DNA of 64,000 nt from Vitis vinifera (lineage: Eukaryota > Streptophyta > Magnoliopsida > Vitales > Vitaceae), in assembly GCF_030704535.1 (NCBI RefSeq), contig NC_081823.1:2946501-3010500 (forward strand). Reading direction: 5' to 3'. The translations under genes were made by a program, and so were the position numbers. The notes beneath the pieces are model-generated. The model was not told the origin of the DNA, did not search any database, and saw only the letters and a program-made list of their open reading frames with translations. This document shows, in pieces, positions 38,201-50,273 of the stretch; the stretch's first letter is position 1; each line of letters starts with the position of its first letter.

Positions 38201-39302
38201 TTTATAAAAGTGATAATTACATTTATTTTCTTGTGAATGAACTTTTTAAAAACATTTCCTTTGCATGGAATTAAAGTCTTTTTATTTAAATAAATTAAAG
38301 CTTCTTTTTATAAATAAAATTCATTAAAACTATGGAATCAATTATTGTTATTATTATCATTATTTTTAATACTTATGAAATATTTCCTTTATAAAAGTGA
38401 TAATATTTATTTTCTTGTGAACAAACTTTTTTAAAAAAAATATTTTATTTGCATGAAATTATAGCCTTCTTATTTAAGTGAATCAAAACTTCCTTTTATG
38501 AATACAATTCATTAAAACTGTCGAATAAATATTTTTTTTAATACTCATGAATTTTTTATTTTTTTATTTTTTTATTTTTATTTTTACGAAAGTAATAACA
38601 TTTAATTCCAAGCTATATTTGTGTATATCAATTGGGGAATTGGTGAAACCCCTACATAAAATCATCTTTTTAAAACTCATCTTTATTGTCACCCTTGCCA
38701 TTTATTGAAATCATATCTATTTTTTTAGGAATTATATACAAGATGTATGTGATAATTGATGATTTTGTATACTTTGATCACTTTTGCTATGCTAAGTAGA
38801 TAACGAGCATGCTAGGATTTCTATATTTTATTATTTATTATCTAACCCCTTACAACTTGAGGAAGCACGTTACAAATTATCTATGCTATCTAAGTATGTC
38901 CTCTATCACCTACTTTCTGAATTCTGTGAATACGCTTGTCATTGTGAAATAATGCTTATGTCTAATAATGCTTGAGTGTTCTGATATACATGTTTCATTG
39001 TTTGATTATTTCTAATAAAATACATGCTGGATGATATATTGTTTAAATTAACCATTGATGTTTTATGATAGCGCTTGAGAAGCGGTCCAGGTACGCATCC
39101 TAACCTTCCTTTATTATGATTTGATCTTGTTTGACATGCTATTTTTTGGAATCATCTAGCCTACTTAGGTATCCATAATTAACCGGTTAATTGCCACATT
39201 CCCCTTAACTTAGTTAGTAGAGACCTTTATAGGGCTTAGAGGGGTGCTACCTTTTAAAGGTACCTTCCCAATAGGTAACCTAATCCCCGGACTTAGACTC
39301 GG
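35235..39302 (+). repeat. Left arm of the palindrome
   Basis: Order from the outside in: TGTAGACCCTCTATTTTG end, GGCCCA-rich tandem array (35429-36212), a segment 36215-37030 with short open frames, two ~300 bp tandem units (about 37030-37640), an AT-rich part with ~180 bp units (38050-38600), then GCGGTCCAGGTACGCATCC and the inner end GGACTTAGACTCGG. It has ~62 bp (39203-39264) that the right arm lacks. Confidence 0.85.
35429..36212 (+). repeat. GGCCCA minisatellite array, left
   Basis: Head-to-tail ~17-20 bp units of the form TTTAGGCACCCTAGGCCCA, with variants that group into longer ~130-150 bp blocks (such as CTTGGCCCATTAGGCATCAC recurring). It reads as one orientation here and the opposite orientation in the right arm. 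Confidence 0.9.
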
Positions 39303-39499
39303 TGTGGACCCGCATTTCTCACGTGCGTCCCCACTCGATCGGGGAGACTCGCTTTTTATTTGTGAAAAAAATATTTAGTTTTGGAAAAGTTGGAGCCGCC
39401 ACTTATTTTATTTTTATTTTAAAGGGAAAATAAAACAAGAAAGAAAAACCCTAAAATGTGACTCCATAATTTTTGGAAAAAAGCATGTCTTTGAAAAAC
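39303..39499 (+). repeat. Central spacer of the palindrome
   Basis: Unpaired ~200 bp between the arms, from TGTGGACCCGCATTTCTCAC to AAAAACCCGAG. An inverted copy with few differences (for example CGATCGGGGAG versus the inverse of CTTGCCGATCG) sits at 44690-44890. Confidence 0.85.
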
Positions 39500-42400
39500 C
39501 CGAGTCTAAGTCCGGGGATCAGGTTACCTATTGGGAAGGAATGTGGCAATTAACCGGTTAATTATGGATACCTAAGTAGGCTAGATGGTTCCAAAAAATA
39601 GCATGTCAAACAAGATCAAATCATAATAAAGGAAGGTTAGGATGCGTACCTGGACCGCTTCTCAAGCGCTATCATAAAACATCAATGGTTAATTTAAACA
39701 ATATATCATCCAGCATGTATTTTATTAGAAATAATTAAACAATGAAACATGTATATCAGAACACTCAAGCATTATTAGACATAAGCATTATTTCACAATG
39801 ACAAGCATATTCACAGAATTCAGAAAGTAGGTGATAGAAGACATACCTAGATAGCATAGATAATTTGTAACGTGCTTCCTCAAGTTGTAAGGGGTTAGAT
39901 AATAAATAATAAAATATAGAAATCCTAGCATGCTCGTTATCTAATTAGCATAGCAAAAGTGATCAAAGTATACAAAATCATCAATTATCACATACATCTT
40001 GTATATAATTCCTAAAAAAATAGATATGATTTCAATAAATGGCAAGGGTGACAGTAAAGATGAGTTTTAAAAAGATGATTTTATGTAGGGGTTTCACCAA
40101 TTCCCCAATTGATATACACAAATATAGCTTGGAATTAAATGTTATTACTTTCGTAAAAAAATTAAAAAATAAAAAATAAAAATTCATGAGTATTAAAAAA
40201 ACATTTATTCGATAGTTTTAATGAATTGTATTTATAAAAGGAAGTTTTGATTTACTTAAATAAGAAGGCTTTAATTTCATGCAAAGAAAATATTTTTTTA
40301 AAAAAAGTTTGTTCACAAGAAAATAAATGTTATCACTTTTATAAAGGAAATGTTTCATAAGTATTAATAATAATAATAATAATAATAACAATAATTGATT
40401 CCATAGTTTTAATGAATTTTATTTATAAAAAATAAGCTTTAATTTATTTAAATAAAAAGACTTTAATTCCATGCAAAGGAAATGTTTTTAAAAAACTCAT
40501 TCACAAGAAAATAAATGTAATTATCACTTTTATAAAGGAAATATTTCATAAGTATTAAAAATAATAATAATAATAATAATAATGATAATTGATTCCATAG
40601 TTTTAATGAATTTTTTTTTAAAAAAAAAAGTTTTAATTTATTTAAATAAAAAGACTTTAATTCCATGCAAGAAAATATTTTTAAAAAGTTCATTCACAAG
40701 AAAATAAATGTAATTATCACTTTTATAAAGGAAATATTTCATGAGTATAATAATAATAATAGTAATAATTGATTCCATAGTTTTAATTAATCTTATAAAA
40801 GGAAATTTCAATTTACTTAAATAAAAAAAGGCTTTAATTCCATGCAAAGAAAAAAGTTTATTCACAAGAAAATAAATGTTATCACTTTTATAAAGGAAAT
40901 ATTTTATGAGTATTAATAATAACAATAATAATAATAATTGATTCCGTAGTTTTAATGAATTTTATAAAAGGAAGTTTTAATTTATTTAAAAAAAGACTTT
41001 AATTCCATGTAAAGAAAATGCTTTCAAAAAATTCATTGACAAAAAAGAGAAAGAAAAAAAAATTAATTAATTAATAATGGTAATAATAATAAAACCTCAT
41101 AAAAAATATATTTGACAATTTAAAAACATTTTTTTTAATGGAAGAATATCTTTTATAATTTAAATTTTTCTTTAATAATTTTTTTTAACTTTATTTTATT
41201 TACAAGAGGATGATTTCCACAACTCTTTATTTAGAAAGCACAAAAAATTTTATTATTTTTTATTATTTTTTTAAAACATAATAAATTTTTTAAATAAGAT
41301 AAACAATTATATGTTAATCCAAGAGAACAAAAAAATGTTTAAAATAATTTAAATATTACAACTTTTTATTTTTGAATTTTGAACAAAGCTATCATAAAAA
41401 TTATCAAAACACTTAAAAATTCAAACTTTTTCATCATCATCAAGAATTATCCCAAAACTAAAAATTAAGCACAATATAAATTTTCATTAATATCCAAATT
41501 ATTGAAAACTAAAAAAACTTGCAAAATATTTCAACTTTTCATTAGCATCACAAAATTATTCAAAATGAATAAAACATCTAATTTTTAAACTATCATCCCG
41601 AATCATCCAAGACAAATGCCTACAAAAAGTAACATGAGATTAGCAATAATAATAATGATAACTAAAATAAAATAAACAAAATAAATTCAAAAAAACAAAA
41701 AAAAAAAACTAAAAATCCTAACTTGATTTATATTTTATTCAAACAATCATCAAGAATTAGCCCAAAGCTAAAAAAAAAAATAAGCACAATATAACTTTTC
41801 ATTAATATCCAAATTATTGAAAACTAAAAAAAAAACTTGCAAAATATTTCAACTTTTCATTAACATCACAAAATTATCCAAAGCGAATAAAACATCTAAT
41901 TTTTAAACTATCATCCCGAATCATCCAAGACAAATGCCTACAAAAAGTAACATGAGATTAACAATAATAATAATGATAACTAAAATAAAATAAATTCAAA
42001 AACCAAAAAAAACTAAAAATCCTAACTTAATTTATATTTTGTTCAAACAATCATTAACACATCTCATATAAATACATTAAATCCAACAAAACACTCACCG
42101 GAAGACATTAAATCCTATTATAACCGTCCATGATTTCATTCCCTTTCCCTTAACAAATAAATAAAAACATGACAATAGCATCATTCACATCAGGACTGAC
42201 CATATATTCACATTCGTTTGCATTTTAAATCCAACAAAACGAAGTCAAATAACACTAACCTTGCTTGCAGCTACCCTCTTTAACGGTTGTGTCACTTTTT
42301 CTTCTCAGTCTAGTTGTGTCCGCTTCTTCGATCTGGCTCGCGTGTTCCTTCACCACAAAGAGTCCCCGAATCAGACTATGCGTCCTTTAGAAGTTCCACC

Positions 42401-44689
42401 CGGAAACGTGATCTCCATGTCTATAATTTTCTTCTGAATCTCGTTCAAAAAATCAACCAAAATTCTTCCAGAACTCTCTTTTTTTTCTCCCTAAGACGTC
42501 TCCCATCTATCTTTCGGCTCTCCTCTCAAAAAAAAATCCTTCTTCTCCCTCCTCAATTGTCTCTCATATTCCCCAAAAAAAAAACCTCAATCCCTTTCAT
42601 CACGCCTTTCCTCCCCTTTTTTGCATGTGAGTTGACTTTTCTTTCCTTCTCTGAATTCCCCCTGCTCTCTTTCTTGCAAAATACAGTATGTCTATTCAAT
42701 ATGCCACCTCAATTCTTCCTAAAATATATCATCTCTTTTCCTTTTCCGTTTAAAATATGCTTTGACCCAAAACACTACTGAATCCTCCTTCCATCATCAT
42801 GTGATTCTTTTTCCAAAAGACAAATTACATTACCTTCTTTGCTGCTCATCATTTCTTTTTTCATACATAAGCTGAATCTTCCCCATAACATGGCTCCATT
42901 CATTTTTTCCATATGTCTACTCTTGGAACCAATATGGTAGCTACCCACTCCAAGCTTCACATCATAGGCACTTTCTTATCTTTCTATTGGTGGACTTCCT
43001 ACAAAATTTCAAAGTTAATAAAGTAATAGTAATAATAATAATAATAATAATAATGAAAACTTTTAAACAAAATTATTAAATTAAATTAAATAAGTAAAGA
43101 CAAGTATTAGGGAAAAGTGATAAAATAATAGGAAAATAAAATAAATGAAGAAATATACAAATTAATAAATAAAATAAAATAAACAAAAATATAAGAGTAA
43201 AAAAAAAAATTCAAGCAATGTGATTTTACAAAAACGAGTCTTGCAAGTCATACAAGCCATGCAACCATGCCCATGCAAAAAAAATGATCTAAATGGGCCT
43301 AAGGTGCCTAAATGGGCCTAGAATGCCTAAATTGGCCTAAGGTGCCTAAATGGGCTTAAGGTGTCTAAATGGGCCTAGGGTGCCTAAATGGGCCTAAGGT
43401 GCCTAAAAGGGCCTATGGTGCCTAAATTGACTTAAGGTGCCTAAGTGGGCCTAAAGTGCCTAAATCGTCCAAGGGTGCCTAAGTGGGCTTAGGGTGGTGC
43501 TTAAGTAGGTCTAAGGTGCCTAGGGTGTATCTAAGTGAACCTAAGGTGCCTAAGTGGGCTTGGGGTGACACCAAATGGGCTAGGTGCGTCTAATGGGCTT
43601 AGGGTGTACTAAGTGGGCCTAGGGTGCCTAAATGGGCCTAAAGTGATCTAAGTGGGCCTAAAGTGTCTAAATGGGCCTAAAGTGATGCCTAATGGGCCAA
43701 GTGTACCTAAATGGGCCTAAAGTAATCTAAGTGGGCCTAGGGTGACTAAGTGAGCCTAAAGTGTCTAAATGGGCCTAAAGTGATGCCTAATGGGCCAAGT
43801 GTGCCTAAATGGGCCTAGGGTTACTTAAATGGGCCTAGGGTGGCTAAATGGGCCCAAAGTGATCTAAGTGGGCCTAAGGTAACTAAGTGGGCCTAAAGTG
43901 TCTAAATGGGCCTAAAGTGATACCTAAATGGGCCTAGGGATACCTAAATGGGCCTAGGGTGGCTAAATGGGCCTAAAGTGATCTAAGTGGGCCTAAAGTA
44001 ACTAAGTGGGCCTAAAGTGTCTAAATGGGCCTAAAGTGATGCCTAATGGGCCAAGTGTACCTAAATGGGCCTAAAGTAATCTAAGTGGGCCTAGGGTGAC
44101 TAAGTGAGCCTAAAGTGTCTAAATGGGCTTAAAGTGATGCCTAATGGGCCAAGTGTGCCTAAATGGGCCTAGGGTGGCTAAATGGGCCCAAAGTGATCTA
44201 AGTGGGCCTAAGGTAACTAAATGGGCCTAAAGTGTCTAAATGGGCCTAAAGTGATGCCTAATGGGCCAAGTATACCTAAATGGGCCTAGGGATACCTAAA
44301 TGGGCCTAGGGTGGCTAAATGGGCCTAAAGTGATCTAAGTGGGCCTAAGGTAACTAAGTGGGCCTAAAGTGTCTAAATGGGCCTAAAGTGATGCCTAATG
44401 GGCCAAGTGTACCTAAATGGGCCTAGGGATACCTAAATGGACCTAGGGTTACCTAAATGGGCCTAGGATGCCTAAGTGGGCCTAGGGTGCCTAAAAGCTA
44501 TCTTAAAAAAAAAGCAAGAAAAGCCTAAGTCTAAGTTAGGGCTACCAAGGGTCACAATAAGGGGTCAGATAATCCCTCAACCAAAGTCTCCGAGGTGGCT
44601 TAAAAAAGATAGGTTACACGAGTATTAATGGGCCACCAAGGAATTGCTATAAACGACATGTGCGAAGAAGACAAAATAGAGGGTCTACA
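39500..44689 (-). repeat. Right arm of the palindrome
   Basis: Inverse of the left arm, about 1.1 kb longer. The extra length comes from more ~180 bp AT-rich units (40230-41040), extra sequence near 42140-42250 and 42990-43270, and a longer GGCCCA array (43278-44495). Scattered substitutions show the arms are not an identical copy. Confidence 0.85.
43278..44495 (-). repeat. GGCCCA minisatellite array, right (expanded)
   Basis: Same monomer as the left array, inverted (TAAATGGGCCTAAAGTGTC), but ~1.2 kb against ~0.8 kb. Higher-order blocks of about 140-150 bp (marked by TAATGGGCCAAGTGT) recur several times. Confidence 0.9.
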
Positions 44690-44895
44690 CTCGGGTTTTT
44701 CAAAGACATGTTTTTTTCCAAAAATTATGGAGTCACATTTTAGGGTTTTTCTTTCTTGTTTTATTTTCCCTTTAAAATAAAAATAAAATAAGTGGCGGCT
44801 CCAACTTTTCCAAAACTAAATATTTTTTCACAAATAAAAAGCGAGTCTTGCCGATCGAGTGGGGACGCATGTGAGAAATGCGGGTCCACAATGGC

Positions 44896-45128
44896 ATACT
44901 ACTTCCATTTGCTAGACTTAACCATTATTAAGTAATGTAATTAATTATATTTTCTGCATATGCTTAATTGTAGGAAATATTATTTTGTCTCTAGCCTTAA
45001 CATGTGTATTAGTTGTTTTTGATATTTTTTACTGCATTTTTATATCATATAAATTTTAGTCACTAGTTATTTTCATTGAGCATTGAAATTCCAAAATATT
45101 CTTTATTTCTATTCTCTCTGCTTCCCTT
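44896..45128. other. Short unique spacer between two insertions
   Basis: About 230 bp of AT-rich locus sequence between the palindrome's right target duplication and the copia element's left target duplication. Nothing else visible. Confidence 0.6.
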
Positions 45129-45152
45129 TCTTCTATAAGATATTGTTTTTGA

Positions 45153-45479
45153 CTACTTACAACCCACAAGATTTTGATCAGCGGTGCGAGGTACGAGATC
45201 CCAAGTACCATTACGGAGTAGAGCATCAAATTCTTCTGACATTGCTTGATGCCATCGAGGGTCCTTAAGGGCCTGGGAAACACAGGTGAGCTCAGTGATG
45301 GGTTCGGTAGGGGTAGTGGCAAGCATGGTCAGCTTTGTGGATGGTTTGACAATGTTGTTTTTGGCACGAGTGATCATGGAGTGGTGATTAAGGGGATTAA
45401 CAAGGTGGATTGGTGGTGGGTTCAAAGCCGGAAGTGGTATTTGTCCAAGTGGTGGAGAAGAAGATACAATAGGTTGGCA
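45153..45479 (-). pseudogene. Outer copia element: start of reverse transcriptase
   Basis: Continuation of the outer polyprotein after the nested insertion: SQALKDPRWHQAMSEEFDAL and then NGTWDLVPR, the typical entry into copia RT. It ends abruptly at the 19 bp LTR remnant, so the RT catalytic region and RNase H are deleted. Confidence 0.8.
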
Positions 45480-45484
45480 TAGAG

Positions 45485-45691
45485 TCTTCAAATTGATGAA
45501 TAATAGTTTTTCATTGATTATTTCATTCATTCATGTACATAGTATATATAGAGGGTAATCACCATTCTAAGAATGGGAAAGAATTATACAATGAATGAAT
45601 GATATAAGGAAAGAACAACTAATATCCGAATATCTCAACATTCCTAATATTTCAACTTTCCTAATATCTCAACATTTCTAATATCTCAACA
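45485..45691 (-). repeat. 3' LTR of nested copia element (207 bp)
   Basis: Matches 50113-50268 but is 51 bp longer, because the LTR's TGTTGAGATATTAG end is repeated in ~17 bp steps. It is preceded on the minus strand by a polypurine tract (TTGAGGGGGAG, 45702-45692). Confidence 0.85.
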
Positions 45692-45696
45692 CTCCC

Positions 45697-48600
45697 CCTC
45701 AAGTTGGTGCATAGATGTCACACATGTCCAACTTGTCTAAAAATTTTGAGAACACTCGACTTGACACTGTAGCTTTGGTGAGGATATCGGCCAATTGATC
45801 TTCTGATAGAATCTTAGGCAATTCCACAATCTTATCATCTAACTTCTCCTTAATGAAGAATCTGTCCACCTCGACATGCTTTGTACAATCATGTTTTACT
45901 GGATTATGAGCAATATCACATGCGGCTTTATTGTCACAAAACAATCGGATTGGTTGCCTAGATAGGTAACCTAAATCCTATAAGAGGAGTCTTAGCCATA
46001 ATGTCTCACAAAGTCCTAGAGTTATACCCCTAAATTCCGCTTCTGCACTTGAATGAGCGACGACATTCTGCTTCTTACTTTTCCATATCACAAAATTACC
46101 ACCTACAAAGGTAAAGTAACCAGATGTAGATCACCTATTATCCACTGCACTGGCCTAATCAGCATTAGTATATACTTCTATACTCTGATGATCAACATTT
46201 TTAGTGAACAAAATTCCCTTCCTATGAGCATTCTTCAAATACCTCAAAATACGCATGACTGCATTCATAAATTGCTCTCCAGGATTATGCATGTATTGAC
46301 TTAGTACACTCAATGCATAAGCAAGATCTGGTCTTGTATGAGCTAAGTACACTAATCTCCCCACAAGTCTCTGGTATCTTCCCTTATCAATTGATACTTG
46401 ATTAGGCTCACCACACAATTTCAGACCTTCTTCTATTGGCGTATCAACAGGTTAACATCTCGACATTCCAGTCTCCTATAAAAAATCTAAGGCATACTTT
46501 CTTTGAGACAGAAAAATTCCTTCACTTGATCGAGAAACTTCAATCCCAAGAAAGTATTTCAAAGAACCTAGATCTTTCATTTCGAATTCTCTAGATAAAT
46601 AATTTTGCAGAGCTTTTCTTTATTCAGGATCATTTCCTGTAACTACCATGTCATCCACATATACGATGAGTGTTGTAATCTTACCATGTTACTTTTTCAG
46701 GAACAAAGTGTGATCTAAATTACTTTGACGATAGCCAAAAGCTCTCATTGACTTTGCGAACCTTCCAAACCATGCGCTCGGGGATTGCTTCAACCCATAC
46801 AATGACTTATTCAATTTGCACACCTTCTAACATTGCTTTTCTGACACCATGCATCCTGGTGGAAAATTCATATATACTTCTTCAGATAACCCGCCATGCA
46901 GAAAGGCCTTTTTCACATTGAACTGTTGTAATGGTCAATCCAGGTTTGCAACTAAAGACAGTAATACTCGAACTGTGTTGATCTTAGCTACAGGTGCAAA
47001 TGTCTCTATGTAGTCAATTCCATAAGTTTGAGTGTACCCTTTTGCTACCAGTCTTTCTTTAAATCGTTCAATACTACCATCTGCCTTGTACTTCATAGTA
47101 TAGATCCAACAACACCCAACTGGCTTCTTTCCTGGTGGACATTCTACGAGTTCCCATGTTTCATTCTTCTACAACGATTTCATCTCTTCATTCATGGCTG
47201 CTTTCCACCTTGGATTAGCTAAGGCTTCCTACACACTATTAGGAATAGCTACAGTAAATAATTGATTTACAAATGACTTATTTGATTCAGACAAATGATA
47301 GTTAGATACATAGTTGCTCATGGGATATTTGACTTTGGTAGACAATTCATGTTCATATGTGTGTTTAGAAATACCTCTATTATGACGATGTGGTAACCAT
47401 TTCATGAATGGATCAGGTTCCAAATTAAGAACACCCTCAACAGACGACGATTAGTTTGGTATTTCGGTGAAGACATCTTCGGACCCAAATTGTTCAGATA
47501 GTGGTGATGGTTTAATTGTACTGTTTTTTCCTTCTTCTATCACTTCTTCAGTTTCTGGGTGGTCATTACTATAATTGGTTCCAATGTTGTACCATTCATA
47601 TCCAACTCACCCGCTTCCTGGTTCACTAGTTCAGATTGTCTAGATTCATCCTCCTCAGAGATATGATAATCATAATCGAGAGTCTGAATTTCCTTCTGGT
47701 ACTCCCCCTGAAGTTTAGACTCAAATGAAAAATACATTGAATATTCATGAAACACCACATCCATTGTAATAAATATTTGTCGAGTTGGAGGATGGTAACA
47801 TCGATATCCCTTTTTGTGCAATGCATATCCAACAAACACACATTGCAATGCACGGGAAGTTAACTTGGTACGTTGGTGTTTGTGTAGATGCACAAATGCC
47901 ACGCAACCAAAAACATGAGGAGGTAGATTTAAGACGGTTGGGGCAACTACGACATTAGTAAGAGGTTGGAGAAGTGTTTGGAAGTAATTGAGATGGAAGG
48001 TACCCGATTGATCAAGTATACGACAGATGTGATTGCTTATCCCGAATAAGATATCGGTATTTGTACTGCTATCAAGGAAACACGAACAACCTCTAACAAG
48101 TGTCGATTTTTCCGTTCAGCGACTCCATTTTGCTGGTGTGTATTGGAACAAGTAGTCTGATAAATGATGTCATGTCCTTCTAAATAATTTTGAAGATCAG
48201 AACTCTGATATTCTCCACCATTATTGCTACATAGAACCCGAACCTTTGCATTGTACTGAGTTTCAATCATTTTATGAAATTTTTGAAACAACAAGTTCAC
48301 TTCATCTTTGGTCTTCATCAAGCATAACCATGTCATTCTAGTATAATCATCAATAAAAGTAACAAATCAACGCAAACCACTCAAAGTTGGAACTTTGGAT
48401 GTGCCTCAAACATCAGAATATATAACCATAAAAAGAAACGGACTTTTATTCAAATTTAACAGAAACAAAGCACGATGGCTTTTAGCCAATTCACAAACAT
48501 CACAACAGAAACCAGAAATATCACTATTTGCAAATAAACTAGGAAACAATTTTTTTAAATAACCAAAGGAAGCATGTCCCAAACGTCGATGCCATAACCA

Positions 48601-50030
48601 AATTTCAGACTTTTTCTTCTCCCTCTCAGATCCATCTGCCATCAAGGTTTGTCGCAACTTATTTGAATCATTTGACTGCAAGTCCAAGTAATAGAGTTTT
48701 CCCCGCTTAATACCACAACCAATCGTCTCTCTTGTTTGGATGTCCTTAAAAACACCAAATTCAGGCCAAAAAATGACAATACAAGATAAAGTTGTAGTGA
48801 TTTGAGAAATTGACAAAATATTGTAATCTAAAGATAGAACAACTAAAACATAATCCAAATTCAAAGTATCAGTAAGAGTTAAGGATCCTTCCCCAATGAC
48901 TATGGTTGTGTTACTATTGGCTATGGAAAAAAAAATTTGTGAGTAAGGTCTAAGGGGTGAGATCTGTCTAGAATCAAAAGTCATATGATCTGTAGCACCA
49001 GAATCAATTATCCATGCACTATTAATAACAGGTGTAGAAGTATTTAAAAATTGACCACCATAATCTGTAACGGCTACCAATGCAGAAGCTTTCTCAACAA
49101 CATTAGTCTCTGTTTTTATTTTGGCAACAACTACAGTCAAGGTTTTCTTAGAATCCTTCTTCCGTTGATCACGATTATGATCCCACCAATCTGGATATCC
49201 CACAATTTCAAAGCGACGACTCTTGGTATGACCAGTCTTATTGCAGTGAGTGCATTTGAAGGTTGACTTATCAATATTAGGGTTTGTCTTAGGATGGTTG
49301 GTCTTGGATTGGTCCTACCAATTCTAGGTTGATCGCTGTCGGACTACCATAGTTGAGGTGTCAGGGTTGTCAAATTCTACTTTCATACTAGCATGACGCT
49401 CTGTCTCTCGTCGAATCAATGCATAGCATTCTTCCAAATCAGGAAGAGGATCTTTGCGTAGAATCTCTCCTCGAACTTGCTCAAAGTCACCATCCAATCC
49501 AGTAAGAAAGATGTGCACCCGTTGTCGTTCAATGGATTTCCGATATGTTGCAATGTCCTCAGGGTCTTTCATGACTACCTTATCCCGATGATCCAATTCG
49601 CAAAAAAATTTAGTTAACTTTCCATAATATTCAGAAAGAGACGCCGCTTTGTTTGGCAATGAAGGCTTTTTGATTCAAATTAAAAACTTGTAATTCATCA
49701 CTTCCATCATAGAAGGCCTTTGATAATGCACTCCAAATTTCTTGAGCGGTGGGTAAGCGTAAGTAACGCTTCATAATTTCTAGACTCATGGACATTAACA
49801 ACCATCTCTTCACCTTTTAATTCTCAGCATACTATTTTTCATATCCATCTTCTGACTCTTTTGGTCAATTTATCTTACCTCGAATGTAGGAAAGTTTTTC
49901 TCGTTCAGCAATATGCATCTCCACGAGTTATGACCAAACGTCATAGTTTGATTCAGTTAAAATAATTCCTAGATTAAAAGTACCTTCAGATTGAAAAACA
50001 ATAGTATTTTTTTCACTCATTTTTTTTATT
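45697..50030 (-). pseudogene. Nested copia gag-pol relic
   Basis: In order: gag (49320-50030, several stops), zinc knuckle near 49222-49260 (CTHC...GHTKS with the fourth ligand Cys replaced by Arg), protease IDSGATDHM near 48990, integrase zinc domain WHRRLGH...CCDVCELAK (48480-48600), integrase core NNGGEY and NGVAERK (48090-48230), RT YVDD (46661-46650), and RNase H with KHVEVDRFFIKEKL (45699-45950). Many stops and frameshifts, and the integrase position usually Asp before NGGEY is Asn. It is not autonomous. Confidence 0.85.
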
Positions 50031-50100
50031 ATTATTATTATCAAAAAGGAGGGGCGATAGCTGGCCTTACCAACAAAATATCCAGGATTTCAGTTCCATA

Positions 50101-50112
50101 GCTCCGATACCA
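50101..50112 (-). other. Primer-binding site of nested copia element
   Basis: TGGTATCGGAGC immediately after the 5' LTR on the minus strand. It differs by one base from the usual copia TGGTATCAGAGC. Confidence 0.85.
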
Positions 50113-50268
50113 TCTTCAAATTAATGAATGGTAGTTTTTCATTGATTATTTAATTCGTTCATGTACAGAGTATATATAGAGGGTAATCACCATTCTAAAA
50201 ATGGGAAAGAATAATACAAAGAAAGAATGATATAAGGAAAGAACAACTAATATCATAATATCTCAACA
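50113..50268 (-). repeat. 5' LTR of nested copia element (156 bp)
   Basis: Starts TGTTGAGATATTATG and ends TTTGAAGA on the minus strand. It is followed directly by the primer-binding site. Confidence 0.85.
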
Positions 50269-50273
50269 TGGAG

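Larger units (their letters stand above)
35230..44895. mobile_element. 9.66 kb inserted palindromic element with 5 bp target duplication
   Basis: The insertion is 35235-44890. It starts TGTAGACCC and ends GGGTCCACA, and is flanked by a perfect direct repeat ATGGC (35230-35234 and 44891-44895). The left arm 35235-39302 (4.07 kb) is inverted and repeated in the right arm 39500-44689 (5.19 kb). The ~200 bp between them recurs inverted at the extreme right end (44690-44890). TG...CA ends with a 5 bp duplication point to a retroviral-type integrase, so this looks like an LTR-retrotransposon derivative. Motifs such as GGAGCCGCCACTTATTTT and AGTCCGGGGATCAGGTTACC are reminiscent of Ogre/Tat gypsy LTRs (memory-based). 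No gag or pol coding sequence is visible. Confidence 0.8.
45480..50273 (-). mobile_element. Nested Ty1/copia retrotransposon, near full length
   Basis: Element 45485-50268 (4.78 kb) with two LTRs (156 and 207 bp), primer-binding site TGGTATCGGAGC (50112-50101, initiator-Met tRNA type) and a polypurine tract. Flanks are TAGAG (45480-45484) and TGGAG (50269-50273), a 5 bp duplication with one mismatch. It lies inside the pol region of the outer copia element and in the same orientation. Confidence 0.85.

Noticed and set aside
42314..42781. 155-codon open frame in the palindrome's right arm, and its shorter partner at 36675-36890
   Set aside because: It depends on a GTG start, diverges sharply from its mirror copy after ~55 codons, and has no recognisable domain.
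35235..44890. The palindrome as a purely artefactual mis-assembly
   Set aside because: The arms differ by substitutions, a ~62 bp indel and tandem copy number, and the whole is bounded by a matching 5 bp duplication, which an assembly error would not create. It still deserves a long-read check.
45056..45322. Open frames across the outer copia RT start
   Set aside because: Only the frame continuing the polyprotein (45153-45479) matches copia; the others are out of frame.
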